Source of the DNA: JANWKQ01 sp964624635
GTDB taxonomy: Bacteria; Bacteroidota; Bacteroidia; CAIKAF01
NCBI GenBank assembly: GCA_964624635.1
Contig: CAZUXM010000001.1
Coordinates: 62,001 to 126,000, forward strand
Direction of reading: 5' to 3'
Length of the DNA stretch: 64,000 nt
Shown here: positions 17,989-28,208 of the stretch, in pieces
How positions within the stretch are numbered: position 1 is the stretch's first letter
Layout of the letters: every line of letters starts with the position of its first letter
The notes under the pieces: generated by a model
What the model saw: the letters and a program-made list of their open reading frames with translations, nothing else
What the model was told of the DNA's origin: nothing
The model's database searches: none
Position numbers and translations under genes: made by a program

Positions 17989-18483
17989 ATGAAAAAAAAA
18001 CTGCTCCTGCCTGTTCTTATTATATGCTATCTTTTCCTTACCGGATGTCCATTAAATTCAGACTATCCATTAAAGCCTCTAAAAGAAGCTATCAAACCCA
18101 CTAAGTATATAGGTACATGGGAGTCTGTATCTTCAAGTTATGAAGGCATAGAAAAGTTTTGGCTATCAAAAGACTCTGAATCAAATAAGATAATCATTGA
18201 AATTCTCACTTCTAATGAAGCATATACTGGGAAGAGAAAATATACCGGCTGGATAGTGACTGTTAAGGATCACGATTTTATCATTATTGAAGTTGATGAC
18301 GATGGAAAAAAATCTTACGGCCATATCGGGGTTTACGTAAAAGGTAAAAAAATGTGGCTTCATGACCTCGCCCCTAATGTTGAAAATGACTTTACCAGCA
18401 GTGCAGACCTCCTTCAGTATGTTACTGATCGTATAACTAATAATGATCTTTTTTACGACTCAAGAGATTTCGAAAAACGATAA
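17989..18483 (+). CDS. Lipoprotein, unknown
   Basis: A 164-residue lipoprotein. The start at 17989 gives MKKKLLLPVLIICYLFLTGC with a lipobox Cys; starting five codons earlier only adds MNVIF. The mature domain has beta-like segments (YIGTWESVSSSYEGIEKFWLS, KYTGWIVTVKDHDFIIIEVDD) that suggest a small lipocalin-like sandwich, but no specific family is recognisable. It is probably in the same transcript as the genes on either side. Confidence 0.68.
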   Translation: MKKKLLLPVLIICYLFLTGCPLNSDYPLKPLKEAIKPTKYIGTWESVSSSYEGIEKFWLSKDSESNKIIIEILTSNEAYTGKRKYTGWIVTVKDHDFIIIEVDDDGKKSYGHIGVYVKGKKMWLHDLAPNVENDFTSSADLLQYVTDRITNNDLFYDSRDFEKR

Positions 18484-18509
18484 TGTAATTGATTAGAAAA
18501 TTGAATATA

Positions 18510-21230
18510 ATGAAAAGAATACTTTTTGCCCTAATTTCACTCTTACCCCTCATCGCCTTTTCCCAAACAGCCCCACCTATTCAATGGCAAAATACTATTG
18601 GAAGCAATGGTTATGATGTTATACATGCTGCCCAACAAACATCAGATGGAGGCTACATTATCGCAGGACATTCTACATCCAACTCATCTGCCGACAAAAG
18701 TGAAAATAATTTAGGGTTTGAAGATTGCTGGATTGTAAAGCTTGATGTTAATGGAAATATTGAATGGGAAAATACAATTGGTGGCAGTGGTGCGGAGTTT
18801 GCTATGGATGTAAAACAAACCTCTGACGGTGGTTACATAATCGGAGCCTATTCAAATTCGAATGCGTCCGCAGATAAATCTGAAAACCAAAAAGGAAGTA
18901 CCGATTTCTGGATTATAAAATTAAATTCCACAGGCGCAATTGTTTGGGAAAATACTATTGGTGGAAATAGCAATGACGAATTATGTTCAATTGAAATTAC
19001 AGATGATGGTGGTTACTTAGCTGCGGGCTGGTCACAATCCGGAATTTCAAGTGATAAAACAGAAGCATCAATGGGGGCTTTAGACTATTGGATTGTTAAA
19101 CTTAATAGTACAGGTAGTATCGTTTGGCAGAATACCATTGGTGGTTCAGCTGGCGATCAGTTAAAGTCAATGGCTAAAACTTCAGATGGTGGATTTCTGT
19201 TAGGAGGTCAATCAAATTCAGGGATATCAGGTGACAAAACTGAAGCAAATCTATTTAGCAATGATTTATGGGTAGTGAAAGTTGATGATTTGGGAAATAT
19301 TGTTTGGCAAAATACTATTACCAGTGGTGCCGAAGATTATTTTGAAAGCATCCAGGAAACAACTGACGGCGGAGCTATTTTAGGAGCATGGTCCAATTCA
19401 AATATATCAGGCGATAAATCCGAAAATTCACAAGGAGTATGGGACTATTGGGTATTAAAATTAGACCCCGTTGGTAATATTATATGGCAAAATACAATTG
19501 GTGGCACACAAGGCGATTATTTGTATGACATCAAACAAACTAGCGATGGGGGATATTTATGTGGTGGATTTTCTGATTCGGGAATAAGTGGTGATAAAAC
19601 TGATAATACAAATGGAGGCTTAGACTATTGGATTGTTAAACTTGATGCATCAGGAAGTATTTTATGGCAAAACTCTCTTGGCGGTTCTAATTTGGAGCTT
19701 TTTTATGATATAGTGATAACTGATGACAACGGCTATTTGCTTCTAGGAGATTCCCACTCAGGGATTGGGGGTGATAAAACTGAAGGGAATTATGGATTAA
19801 CCGACTTTTGGGTGGTAAAAACTGCTCCTGAATGTTTTAATCCTACCATCTCCAACGTAACTGTAAACGATAATGAAGTTTGTATAGGTGACTCCATACA
19901 ATTAACCATTACAGGTGATTTACAAAGCGCCGAATATTGGGCCATTTATTCCGGATCATGTGGTGGAACATTAGTAGATACTACTTCACAAAATTCAATT
20001 TGGGTGCATCCTACAACTAATACTGATTATTTTGTTAGAGGAGAAGGTGGCTGTGTTACTCCCGGAACTTGCTCCTCTGTTTCGGTTACTGTAAATGATT
20101 TACCCACAGTAAATGCAGGAATAGATTCTACTTTATGTGTTGGGGCTACTTATACTTTGAATGCATCTGGAGCTAACTTATATTCGTGGAATAATGGGGT
20201 GGGGGCCGTTAATCCTGCGGTTGTTTCTCCAACAAGTAATTTACATTATACAGTTACAGGAACTGATGTAAATGGATGTATCAACATCGATTCTGTGTTG
20301 GTAAGTGTAAATAACTTACCAATTGTAAATGCAGGTACAGATACTACCTTATGTATAGCTGCTACCTATACTCTTCATGCATCCGGCGCAAATACTTATT
20401 TGTGGAATCACGGTATTGGGGCTTTAAATCCTGCGAATGTTTCCCCAACAGATACACTTCAGTATACTGTTATTGGTACAGATATAAATGGTTGTACCAA
20501 TACTGATTCAGTAATAGTTAATGTGAATGTATTACCTAATGTATTTGCAGGTAACGATACGTTAATTTGTAACAATGTAGATATTGTACTTACTGCATCA
20601 GGTGCCAATACTTACGAATGGATTGATGTTGCTATTGGCAATCCTGTGAATACTGATCCTTTGACTACAGATTCTACTTTTATAGTTTTGGGAACTGATT
20701 TGAATGGTTGTTCTAATTCAGATACCATGGAAGTGACCATCTCTGTTGTGCCAACTATTAACTTCACCATTGGACAAGATACTATTTGTACATCACATAG
20801 TAGCATAAGTCTATCAGCTACTCCTTCAGGCGGAGTATTTACAGGTAACGGTGTAACCGGAAATACTTTTGATCCTGCAACTGCCCCCACCCCCTCCCCA
20901 ATCATCACCCATACTTTTACCCCTGGCCATGGATCTACCGATGATGAGTTTGATGTAATTATGGTGAGTCCTTGTTTAGGTATTGGTGAAAATGAACAGA
21001 ATAATATTTTTCTCTTCCCTAACCCTGCAAGTGATTACTTGAATATTTCTTCTTCAACATCAACGATTACTTCCATTGAAATCGTTGACCTCACAGGAAG
21101 AAAAATAAAGACGATAAATTTGAATACCAACTCAGGAATGATTGATATTAACGAGTTAACCAACGGAGCTTATTTATTGAATATGATAACTGAAAATGGT
21201 ACCACTACCAAACGATTTATAAAACACTAA
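18510..21230 (+). CDS. T9SS-secreted protein with eight SDGGY/WIVKL repeats and Ig-like domains
   Basis: About 906 residues from the ATG at 18510 (MKRILFALISLLPLIAFSQ signal peptide). The N-terminal half has about eight repeats of roughly 60 residues with the pattern TSDGGY(I)xxG..S.S..SxDK(S/T)E....DxWIVKL(D)..G.I.WxNTIGG, typical of Bacteroidota repeat surface proteins. From about residue 460 there are three PKD/Ig-like units (LPTVNAGIDSTLCVGATYTL). The C-terminal type A sorting domain (NIFLFPNPASDYLNIS...ATKRFIKH-like end) sends it through T9SS. A strong terminator follows at 21254. The role is probably surface adhesion or binding, inferred from architecture only. Confidence 0.88.
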   Translation: MKRILFALISLLPLIAFSQTAPPIQWQNTIGSNGYDVIHAAQQTSDGGYIIAGHSTSNSSADKSENNLGFEDCWIVKLDVNGNIEWENTIGGSGAEFAMDVKQTSDGGYIIGAYSNSNASADKSENQKGSTDFWIIKLNSTGAIVWENTIGGNSNDELCSIEITDDGGYLAAGWSQSGISSDKTEASMGALDYWIVKLNSTGSIVWQNTIGGSAGDQLKSMAKTSDGGFLLGGQSNSGISGDKTEANLFSNDLWVVKVDDLGNIVWQNTITSGAEDYFESIQETTDGGAILGAWSNSNISGDKSENSQGVWDYWVLKLDPVGNIIWQNTIGGTQGDYLYDIKQTSDGGYLCGGFSDSGISGDKTDNTNGGLDYWIVKLDASGSILWQNSLGGSNLELFYDIVITDDNGYLLLGDSHSGIGGDKTEGNYGLTDFWVVKTAPECFNPTISNVTVNDNEVCIGDSIQLTITGDLQSAEYWAIYSGSCGGTLVDTTSQNSIWVHPTTNTDYFVRGEGGCVTPGTCSSVSVTVNDLPTVNAGIDSTLCVGATYTLNASGANLYSWNNGVGAVNPAVVSPTSNLHYTVTGTDVNGCINIDSVLVSVNNLPIVNAGTDTTLCIAATYTLHASGANTYLWNHGIGALNPANVSPTDTLQYTVIGTDINGCTNTDSVIVNVNVLPNVFAGNDTLICNNVDIVLTASGANTYEWIDVAIGNPVNTDPLTTDSTFIVLGTDLNGCSNSDTMEVTISVVPTINFTIGQDTICTSHSSISLSATPSGGVFTGNGVTGNTFDPATAPTPSPIITHTFTPGHGSTDDEFDVIMVSPCLGIGENEQNNIFLFPNPASDYLNISSSTSTITSIEIVDLTGRKIKTINLNTNSGMIDINELTNGAYLLNMITENGTTTKRFIKH

Positions 21231-21253
21231 TTGTAAAACATTTTACTGTTTGC

Positions 21254-21286
21254 AAAGCCTTTCTAATGATGGAAAGGCTTTTTTTT
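21254..21286 (+). terminator. Rho-independent terminator after the T9SS repeat protein
   Basis: AAAGCCTTTC, an eight-base loop, GAAAGGCTTT and then a run of T: a 10-bp perfect stem with a U-tract in the plus direction. Confidence 0.85.
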
Positions 21287-21430
21287 ACAACCGGGGGAGG
21301 GGGTGGCACACTTTTATAAATGAAATATACCAACACTTGATAAAAAAGGGCAGAGTATAATAAGCCCATTTTTTATTTGGTGTTAGTGGTTGAAGTTTTA
21401 ACAGGTATAGTGAAACACGGGATTAGGTGC

Positions 21431-21463
21431 AAAAAAAAGCCCCACATTTCTGGGGGCTTTTAT
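21431..21463 (-). terminator. Rho-independent terminator after the polyketide synthase
   Basis: Read on the minus strand: AAAAGCCCCC, short loop, GGGGCTTTTTTTT, about 20 bases past the PKS stop. It closes the PKS as a single-gene transcription unit. Confidence 0.85.
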
Positions 21464-21482
21464 TATTTCATCAATGATATGA

Positions 21483-24400
21483 TTATCCTTTTGCATCTGC
21501 TAAAAGAGCATCTAACTCTTCTTCGCTTAATGATTCTAAATCACTTAACATGCCTGATGCAATGGCTTTTTCTAATAATCCATTAGCTAATTGTGAAATG
21601 TTAGGTCCACTTAACAACTCCATTGTACTTACTTCTAATCCGAAGCGTGCCTGGAATGCACGACCTAACTCAACAGCTATTAATGAATCAACTCCAAGGA
21701 AATTAATACCACGTGATTTATCAATTTTCTCAATAGATAATTTTAATACACGAGCTACTTCCTCAGCAGTGGCATTTTCCATATAACCTAAACGATCTGC
21801 TTCAGCTAATGCTGACAATTCGTTACATAGTTCAGCTAATTTACCACCTTGTCCACCTCCAGCTCCTTTAGCATCAGCTAACGCTTTGAAACGTGAACTT
21901 TGTGCAGATTTAGAATTGATGGCTGACCAACGTGCCCAATCCACATCAAACATACCTACTTGTACAGGCGTATTTTCAATGACAACACCCAAACCTTCTA
22001 AGGCTTCTGCAGTTGTAAATCCGAAGATACCACCACTTTCAAGTATTGCGGTAACATTCGCATCACGGGCAGCTACTCCAACCTCACCAAGTACTCCTAA
22101 GTTAATAGTAGTTGCTTGTAAACCATTAGCTCTTCTATAACGTGCAAACTGATCTAAGAATGTGTTTGCAGATACGTAATTCGCCTGACCTGCATTACCT
22201 ATTAAAGCCGAAATAGACGAGAAGGAAACAAAGAAGTCAAGAGGAATATCTTTGGTGTGTTTATGTACATTTAAAACTCCACCTACTTTTGCATGGTAAG
22301 AAGTAACAAAACGATCACGATTCATGTCCACTAAGAAGCCATCATCTAACACAACTGCGCCATGAATAATACCTTTTAATGGTGGCATGTCCTTTTTAAT
22401 TTTTGCTACCACATCAGCAACTGCTTTATCATTGGTAATATCAATTGGATCAGCATAAACTTTTGTACCGTTTGCTTCCATCAATTTGATAGCATCTTTT
22501 GCTTCATCTGATTTAGCTCCGCTACGCGATGCCAACACCAATTGTTTTACTCCTTTATCAGATAACCACTGAGCAATTTGTAATCCAAATCCTCCGGTTC
22601 CTCCTGTGATGAAATAAGTAGCATTGGTCTCCAGTTCTTTCTTTTCAGATTTTACAGGAACTTCTACTTCCTGATCCTTAAAGCTGATCACCACTTTACC
22701 GATATGCTTAGATTGCAACATGAAATTAAATGCTTCTGCTGCGTCTTTAGCATCAAACAAATGGGTGTTGACGGCTTTAAATACTCCTTCTTCGTAGAAC
22801 TTCTCAATATCACGGTGAATAGCCTGAACTACTGTTGGGCGTTCCATCATTAATCTATCCACGTCAATACCTAAGAAAGAGATATTGTTGTTGAATTGTT
22901 GCATAGGTAATCCCGTATTTTCAGAAATATCACGTTTACCAATCTCAACAAAACGTCCGTAAGAAGCTAATAATTCAAATGATTGATATAATGCTTCACC
23001 TGCAATTGCATTGATAACTACATCAACACCGTAACCATTGGTATCTTCTTTAATTTGTTTTACGAAGTCTAATGAACGTGAATCGTAGATATTTTTAATA
23101 CCTAAGTTTCTTAAGTATTCACGTTTTTCTTCGCTACCTGCAGTGGTATAAATTTCAGCACCTACATATTGTGCATATTGTATAGCTGCTAAACCTACCC
23201 CACCGGTACCATTATGAATAAGGATTTTTTCACCTTTTTGTAATTGTGCTCTGTTACGTAAACTATACAATACAGTCATATAAGGTACTACCATCAATGC
23301 ATCTTCGAAGCTGATGTTTTTTGGCTTACGTAAGTAATAGGTTGGTACGGAAACCACATAAGAACGTAAACAACCTTCAGGTGCAGCTAAAACAATTTCT
23401 TCACCTACTTTAAAGTCTTTTACATTTGAACCTACACGGGTAATAATACCTGCTGCTTCGTGACCAATATTTCTTTCGTAGTATGAACCTTTGGTTGCTT
23501 TTTCACTTAACTGACCAATTACTTTTAATCCGTCTTTTAAGTTTAAACAAGCGGCATAGTTACGAATCTCTACTTCATCAGGAGCCAATTCTTTTTTACG
23601 TTCAAACTCATCGTAGTATAAACTATCCATACGACCAATTTGACCTACTTCTAACGAAACAGGAGTTTCGGTATTTACTTTTTTCTTATCACCTGAATTA
23701 GAACCTAAAGCAACCGCATTTAAACTACGTACATAACGTTTGTTTTTACGAATAGCGATATCTTCTTCCTTGTTACCTGAGATTACTTCTCTTGCTAATA
23801 AATCAAATTCACCAGCATCTTTATCCTGATATAAATCGATGGTTTTGCAAGTAATATTTGGATTTTCATTACTGATCAAGTGATTTAACCCCCAGAATGC
23901 TGAAGTATCTAATGATGCTCCTCTATCATAATTGATTACCACCTGTGCACCACAAGTAATTACAATCAAACGAATTTTATCATTCGGACGATTTTTAGCA
24001 ATGGCTTTTGCAATGTAAACCACCGGCATCGTTTGATCTATGGCATCGTCAATAGTAATATCAGTACCACGATTTTTATTTTCTATACTCCAGGTATATA
24101 AAATGTGGCTGTATGATTCTGCAGCGAAAAGTTTGTGATAATCTTCTTCGTTTTTAGGATCGATAGAATAAACTCCTTCGTCATTGGTAAATCCATCACC
24201 TTTGATAACTACAGAGTAGTCTACTCCTTTTTCAATCAATCCCTGAATCAAATCAAGGTTATCATATTCACCAAATACAAGGTATTTTCCCGCAGTATTA
24301 GCAGTATCAGTTTCTTTAATTAATTCACCTTCGTTCCACTGATATTCATAGAACCAATTGTCCATTTTACCGGCATTGTCACCTTTACTGCTATTGATAG

Positions 24401-27400
24401 CCTGACAAGTAATTCCTTCTAAAGCAACCAATACTTCTCCGCTTTCATCAAATAGTATTAAATCTCCGGTGATAGAACTGTCTGTTCTCTCGGTAATTTT
24501 ACAATAGCTCCAACATTCACTTCCCGGACTTGTATAGAACATTACTTGTTTAATGTTTACAGGAACGAAAGGATTTGGATTGGTAGAACCATCACTTACA
24601 ATGGCTACCATCGATTGGAATCCTGAATCCAATAAAGTTGGATGTAATAAATAATTATCTTCATTACGAATCAAGGCATCATTTCCTTCCAACTTCACCA
24701 ATACCTCATTATCTCCTTTATGAATTGATTTTACTCCCTGAAACCAAGGGCCATACATCAATCCACGAGCATCTAATGATTTATAGAATTCAGTAGCATC
24801 AGCTTCGTTGGTACAACGTTTTTTAATGCCTTTAAAATCAATTGTAGGAATGTCTCTTGAAATCGTATCCTTTAACAATCTTCCTGAAGCATGTAATGTC
24901 CATGGAGAATCATCTTCACGGTAACGGCTGTACACCGAATATTTTTTAGAATCAGGATTGTAAGTAGTGTGGAACATTTGAATTCTCTTATGATCCACTA
25001 CCAATACCTGATTGAACTCTAAGTTTTGTAAAGTACAAGCTGAATTACCAAATTCTTTTTCGTGAATGGCTAATCCGGCTTCTACATATGCCGCTCCGGG
25101 AACTACCACCATACTCTCGATTTGGTGATCCTGCAACCAAGGAAGTAAATATTGATTGATTTCCACTTCCCAAGCAGGATATGGTTGACGGGCATTTTCG
25201 TTCATGAAAATATGACCCGGTACACCATGTTTCTCTTCAACCGAACGATCAGACTCTTGCCAATAATCATCCTTATCCCAGGCATAAGTTGGGATTTTGT
25301 TGTATTTACCACCCTCAGTAAATGGAGTCCAGTTAATATCGAAACCTAACGTATGTAAAGTTCCCAACGAATTCATTAAAGTAATTACCTCAGGGTCTCC
25401 ACGACGTAATGACGGAACGATAGATCCTTTTACATCCGCAGCAGTTAAACATTCGTTGATGTTGGTTCGCAATACAGGATGTGGCCCTACTTCTAAAAAT
25501 ACAGTATAACCATCATTTACCACTGTTTGTGCAGCTTTTGCAAAACGAACAGGTTGACGAACATTTTGCCACCAGTAATCATTGTTAAATTCAGTCCCGT
25601 CCATAATGGTTCCGGTAACTGTTGAATACAATGGAGTGGTTGCTTTTTTAGGATTAACAGATGCTAATGATTTTAATAATTCATCTTTTAATGGTTCCAT
25701 TTGGTAGCTATGATAAGCTACTTCAACGGTAAGCATTTTGTTGAATATATTTTGTGGCGTTAGAATCGCACTGATTTTATCTAATGCTGAACGTGTTCCG
25801 GCAATGGTAACTCCATTAAATGAGTTAATAGCAGCTACAGAAATCTCATTCTGTAAACCATTCTCATTGATGAGTTTTTCAGCGGCTTCCTCTCCTAATC
25901 CGATAGCTAGCATCGTACCTTGACCAGCAGTAGTTTGCTGGCAACGACTACGATGGTAACTTACCAATACTCCTTCTTTTAAAGTTAAAGCCCCGGAAAC
26001 ATAGGCCGCAGGAACTTCACCCACTGAGTGACCTACCACTGCTTCAGGACTAATTCCCCAAGCTTTCCATACTTCAGTAAGAGCCGCTTGTATAAAGAAA
26101 TTACCCGGCTGTGCAATAGCTGTTTCGTTCATTCTTGATTCAGCCTCGGGCTTCATCAACTCATCTAATAAACTCCAGCCTGCAATCTCTTTAAAATATC
26201 CTTCACACTCATCAATTACTTTTTTGAAAATAGGTTCTTTCGAATACATCTCACGACCCATAGCCCACCATTGTGGTCCCATACCTGTAAATACGAAAAC
26301 TAATTTTCTATTTTCCTGAATTTGATTTTTGGTAACCGCTGCTAAAACTTCTCCTTTAGCATAAGCTTCTAATTTCTCAATCAATTCTTCTCTGTTAGCA
26401 GCCACAACAGTCATACGATGTAAGTGGTACGACCTTCTATACGCTAAAGTAAATGCAAAATCCGTAATGGTTACGTCAGCATTATTTTTTAAGAAATCAG
26501 CATATTTTTTACAGATACCTGTAAGTGCTACTTCACTTTTTGCAGAGATGGGGAATAAATATTGCTCTCTGGTATCTTTAACGCCTGCAGTAGAAAATTT
26601 AGCTAAATAATCTAACGGAGGTTGTTCCATTACCATGTGGCCATTGGTACCACCGTAACCGAACGAATTGATAGATGCCAATAATTTTTCTTCCTTCTTA
26701 AAGTCTTCGAGTTTAAGAGCAACCTTAAGGGTATTATTTTCGAAATCAATTTTCGGATTTGCTTTCTTAAAATGTAAATGCGGTGGAACCTGACGTTTAT
26801 TCAGAATCAAAGATGTTCTGATAATACCGGCAACCCCTGCAGCAGCTTCTAAGTGACCGATGTTCGTTTTTACAGAACCTACGAATACTTTGCTGTTTTT
26901 ATCATGAGCTGATTTAAGTACGTTATCTAACGCTGTTAACTCCAATGGGTCACCTACTTTTGTTCCGGTACCGTGAGCTTCAATGTACTTGATATCTTTT
27001 ACTTCAATTCCACAATTAGCATACACCTCGCGGATTAATTCTTCCTGAGCTTCTGGATTAGGAACAGTAATACCATTGGTAGCACCATCTTGATTAGATC
27101 CTGTTCCACGAACTACTGCATAAATGTAGTCTCCATCAGCCATTGCTTTTGACAATGGTTTGAATACAACTACCCCAACTCCTTCTCCACGAACATAACC
27201 CCCGGCATCTTCATCAAATGCTTTACAACGGGCATGTTTTGAAAGGAATTGTCCTTTGCTCATCGCGATAGGATATTCAGGGCGTAACATTACGTTTACT
27301 CCACCTGCAATTGCCATATCCGACTCACCACTCCAAATACTTGTACAAGCATAGTGAGCAGCCACTAATGCTGATGAACATGCAGTGTCGATGGTTAAAC

Positions 27401-27929
27401 ATGGTCCACGTAAATCGAATGAATACGAAATACGGTTACTCAACATTACCATGGTGGATGATGTTGCTGTATTTTGACCGATAAGATCACGATTAAGTGC
27501 TCCTAACTGTTGTAATTTATTATCTAAACAGAAACCTCCGATAAAAACACCGGTTCTTGAACCACGCATTTTTGATTCCTGAAAACCTGCATCTTCAAAA
27601 GCCTCCCAGGTAGTTTCTAATAACAAACGCTGCTGAGGGTCTAAGATAGCTGCCTCACGAGGTGACATTCCAAAAAATAAAGGATCAAATTCCTCCACAC
27701 GAAGTTTCAAAAATCCCATTTGGGGTTGATGTGATTTTCCGGGACGATCAGTTTCAGGGTCGAAGAATCTTCTCCAATCCCATCTGTCTTTAGGAACATC
27801 AACGATACAATCTGTACCTTCAGCTAAAAGTTTCCAGAACTCTTCAGCATTAGTTGCTCCGCCAGGAAATCTTAATCCCATACCCACAACGGCTATAGGC
27901 TCATAATTCAGTTTTGTGGTTTTTTCCAT
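21483..27929 (-). CDS. Stand-alone fully reducing type I polyketide synthase (KS-AT-DH-ER-KR-ACP)
   Basis: A 2148-residue single-module megasynthase that builds an acyl chain with full beta-carbon reduction, probably iteratively. Order: ketosynthase about 8-435 (Cys184 in DTACSS, His319 in EAHGTGT, His359 in NIGHL); acyltransferase about 540-860 (Ser635 in GHSVGE, His740 in AYHSYQ, a malonyl-like signature); dehydratase about 905-1180 (His935 in HQIESMVVVPG, Asp1101 in LLHPTLLDSG); central linker/structural KR about 1190-1420; enoylreductase about 1425-1750 (GTGGVG at 1574); ketoreductase about 1770-1960 (GGTGGFG at 1776, LDDG, Tyr1918); ACP about 2040-2120 (Ser2082 in LGVDSL). There is no methyltransferase, thioesterase or reductase, and no PPTase in the window. 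This layout matches mycocerosic-acid-synthase-type PKSs and animal FAS. All catalytic residues are present. Base composition resembles its neighbours. Confidence 0.97.
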   Translation of the reverse strand: MEKTTKLNYEPIAVVGMGLRFPGGATNAEEFWKLLAEGTDCIVDVPKDRWDWRRFFDPETDRPGKSHQPQMGFLKLRVEEFDPLFFGMSPREAAILDPQQRLLLETTWEAFEDAGFQESKMRGSRTGVFIGGFCLDNKLQQLGALNRDLIGQNTATSSTMVMLSNRISYSFDLRGPCLTIDTACSSALVAAHYACTSIWSGESDMAIAGGVNVMLRPEYPIAMSKGQFLSKHARCKAFDEDAGGYVRGEGVGVVVFKPLSKAMADGDYIYAVVRGTGSNQDGATNGITVPNPEAQEELIREVYANCGIEVKDIKYIEAHGTGTKVGDPLELTALDNVLKSAHDKNSKVFVGSVKTNIGHLEAAAGVAGIIRTSLILNKRQVPPHLHFKKANPKIDFENNTLKVALKLEDFKKEEKLLASINSFGYGGTNGHMVMEQPPLDYLAKFSTAGVKDTREQYLFPISAKSEVALTGICKKYADFLKNNADVTITDFAFTLAYRRSYHLHRMTVVAANREELIEKLEAYAKGEVLAAVTKNQIQENRKLVFVFTGMGPQWWAMGREMYSKEPIFKKVIDECEGYFKEIAGWSLLDELMKPEAESRMNETAIAQPGNFFIQAALTEVWKAWGISPEAVVGHSVGEVPAAYVSGALTLKEGVLVSYHRSRCQQTTAGQGTMLAIGLGEEAAEKLINENGLQNEISVAAINSFNGVTIAGTRSALDKISAILTPQNIFNKMLTVEVAYHSYQMEPLKDELLKSLASVNPKKATTPLYSTVTGTIMDGTEFNNDYWWQNVRQPVRFAKAAQTVVNDGYTVFLEVGPHPVLRTNINECLTAADVKGSIVPSLRRGDPEVITLMNSLGTLHTLGFDINWTPFTEGGKYNKIPTYAWDKDDYWQESDRSVEEKHGVPGHIFMNENARQPYPAWEVEINQYLLPWLQDHQIESMVVVPGAAYVEAGLAIHEKEFGNSACTLQNLEFNQVLVVDHKRIQMFHTTYNPDSKKYSVYSRYREDDSPWTLHASGRLLKDTISRDIPTIDFKGIKKRCTNEADATEFYKSLDARGLMYGPWFQGVKSIHKGDNEVLVKLEGNDALIRNEDNYLLHPTLLDSGFQSMVAIVSDGSTNPNPFVPVNIKQVMFYTSPGSECWSYCKITERTDSSITGDLILFDESGEVLVALEGITCQAINSSKGDNAGKMDNWFYEYQWNEGELIKETDTANTAGKYLVFGEYDNLDLIQGLIEKGVDYSVVIKGDGFTNDEGVYSIDPKNEEDYHKLFAAESYSHILYTWSIENKNRGTDITIDDAIDQTMPVVYIAKAIAKNRPNDKIRLIVITCGAQVVINYDRGASLDTSAFWGLNHLISNENPNITCKTIDLYQDKDAGEFDLLAREVISGNKEEDIAIRKNKRYVRSLNAVALGSNSGDKKKVNTETPVSLEVGQIGRMDSLYYDEFERKKELAPDEVEIRNYAACLNLKDGLKVIGQLSEKATKGSYYERNIGHEAAGIITRVGSNVKDFKVGEEIVLAAPEGCLRSYVVSVPTYYLRKPKNISFEDALMVVPYMTVLYSLRNRAQLQKGEKILIHNGTGGVGLAAIQYAQYVGAEIYTTAGSEEKREYLRNLGIKNIYDSRSLDFVKQIKEDTNGYGVDVVINAIAGEALYQSFELLASYGRFVEIGKRDISENTGLPMQQFNNNISFLGIDVDRLMMERPTVVQAIHRDIEKFYEEGVFKAVNTHLFDAKDAAEAFNFMLQSKHIGKVVISFKDQEVEVPVKSEKKELETNATYFITGGTGGFGLQIAQWLSDKGVKQLVLASRSGAKSDEAKDAIKLMEANGTKVYADPIDITNDKAVADVVAKIKKDMPPLKGIIHGAVVLDDGFLVDMNRDRFVTSYHAKVGGVLNVHKHTKDIPLDFFVSFSSISALIGNAGQANYVSANTFLDQFARYRRANGLQATTINLGVLGEVGVAARDANVTAILESGGIFGFTTAEALEGLGVVIENTPVQVGMFDVDWARWSAINSKSAQSSRFKALADAKGAGGGQGGKLAELCNELSALAEADRLGYMENATAEEVARVLKLSIEKIDKSRGINFLGVDSLIAVELGRAFQARFGLEVSTMELLSGPNISQLANGLLEKAIASGMLSDLESLSEEELDALLADAKG

Positions 27930-27979
27930 ACTTTCTATCTCTACTTCTAGGTGCTAAAAACTGTACTTTACTACTTACG

Positions 27980-28010
27980 CAAATACAGTCTTTACGATTT
28001 TTTGCAAAAA
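27980..28010 (-). promoter_or_regulatory. Probable PKS promoter
   Basis: On the minus strand, TTTTTG (28010-28005) is followed after 17 bases by TGTATTTG (27987-27980), one base off TAnnTTTG. It would give a leader of about 45 bases before the ATG at 27929. Confidence 0.35.
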
Positions 28011-28170
28011 TATATTAAAATTCCGTGTATTTCAAGTTTCAACCTCTCTAAAGAACTAACTTTTAGGACGTTAATGTGTCGGATGCCCTATAAATCAGCA
28101 TGATATCTAACGTTGACTTTATTTAGTTAAATATTTGCTAATGGATGTGTATGTTTAAATCAATACCATA

Positions 28171-28178
28171 TACCTTTG
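28171..28178 (+). promoter_or_regulatory. -7 box upstream of the MBL/rhodanese gene
   Basis: TACCTTTG matches TAnnTTTG exactly; the ATG is 31 bases downstream at 28209. A weak TTTA lies at the -33 distance. The region 27930-28208 otherwise holds only the divergent PKS promoter. Confidence 0.45.
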
Positions 28179-28208
28179 TAGTAAGATTTAAAATTCAACG
28201 TCAAACAC

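Noticed and set aside
21377..21586. 70-residue plus-strand frame over the PKS end
   Set aside because: It spans a terminator and the antisense strand of the ACP region; no start signal or homology.
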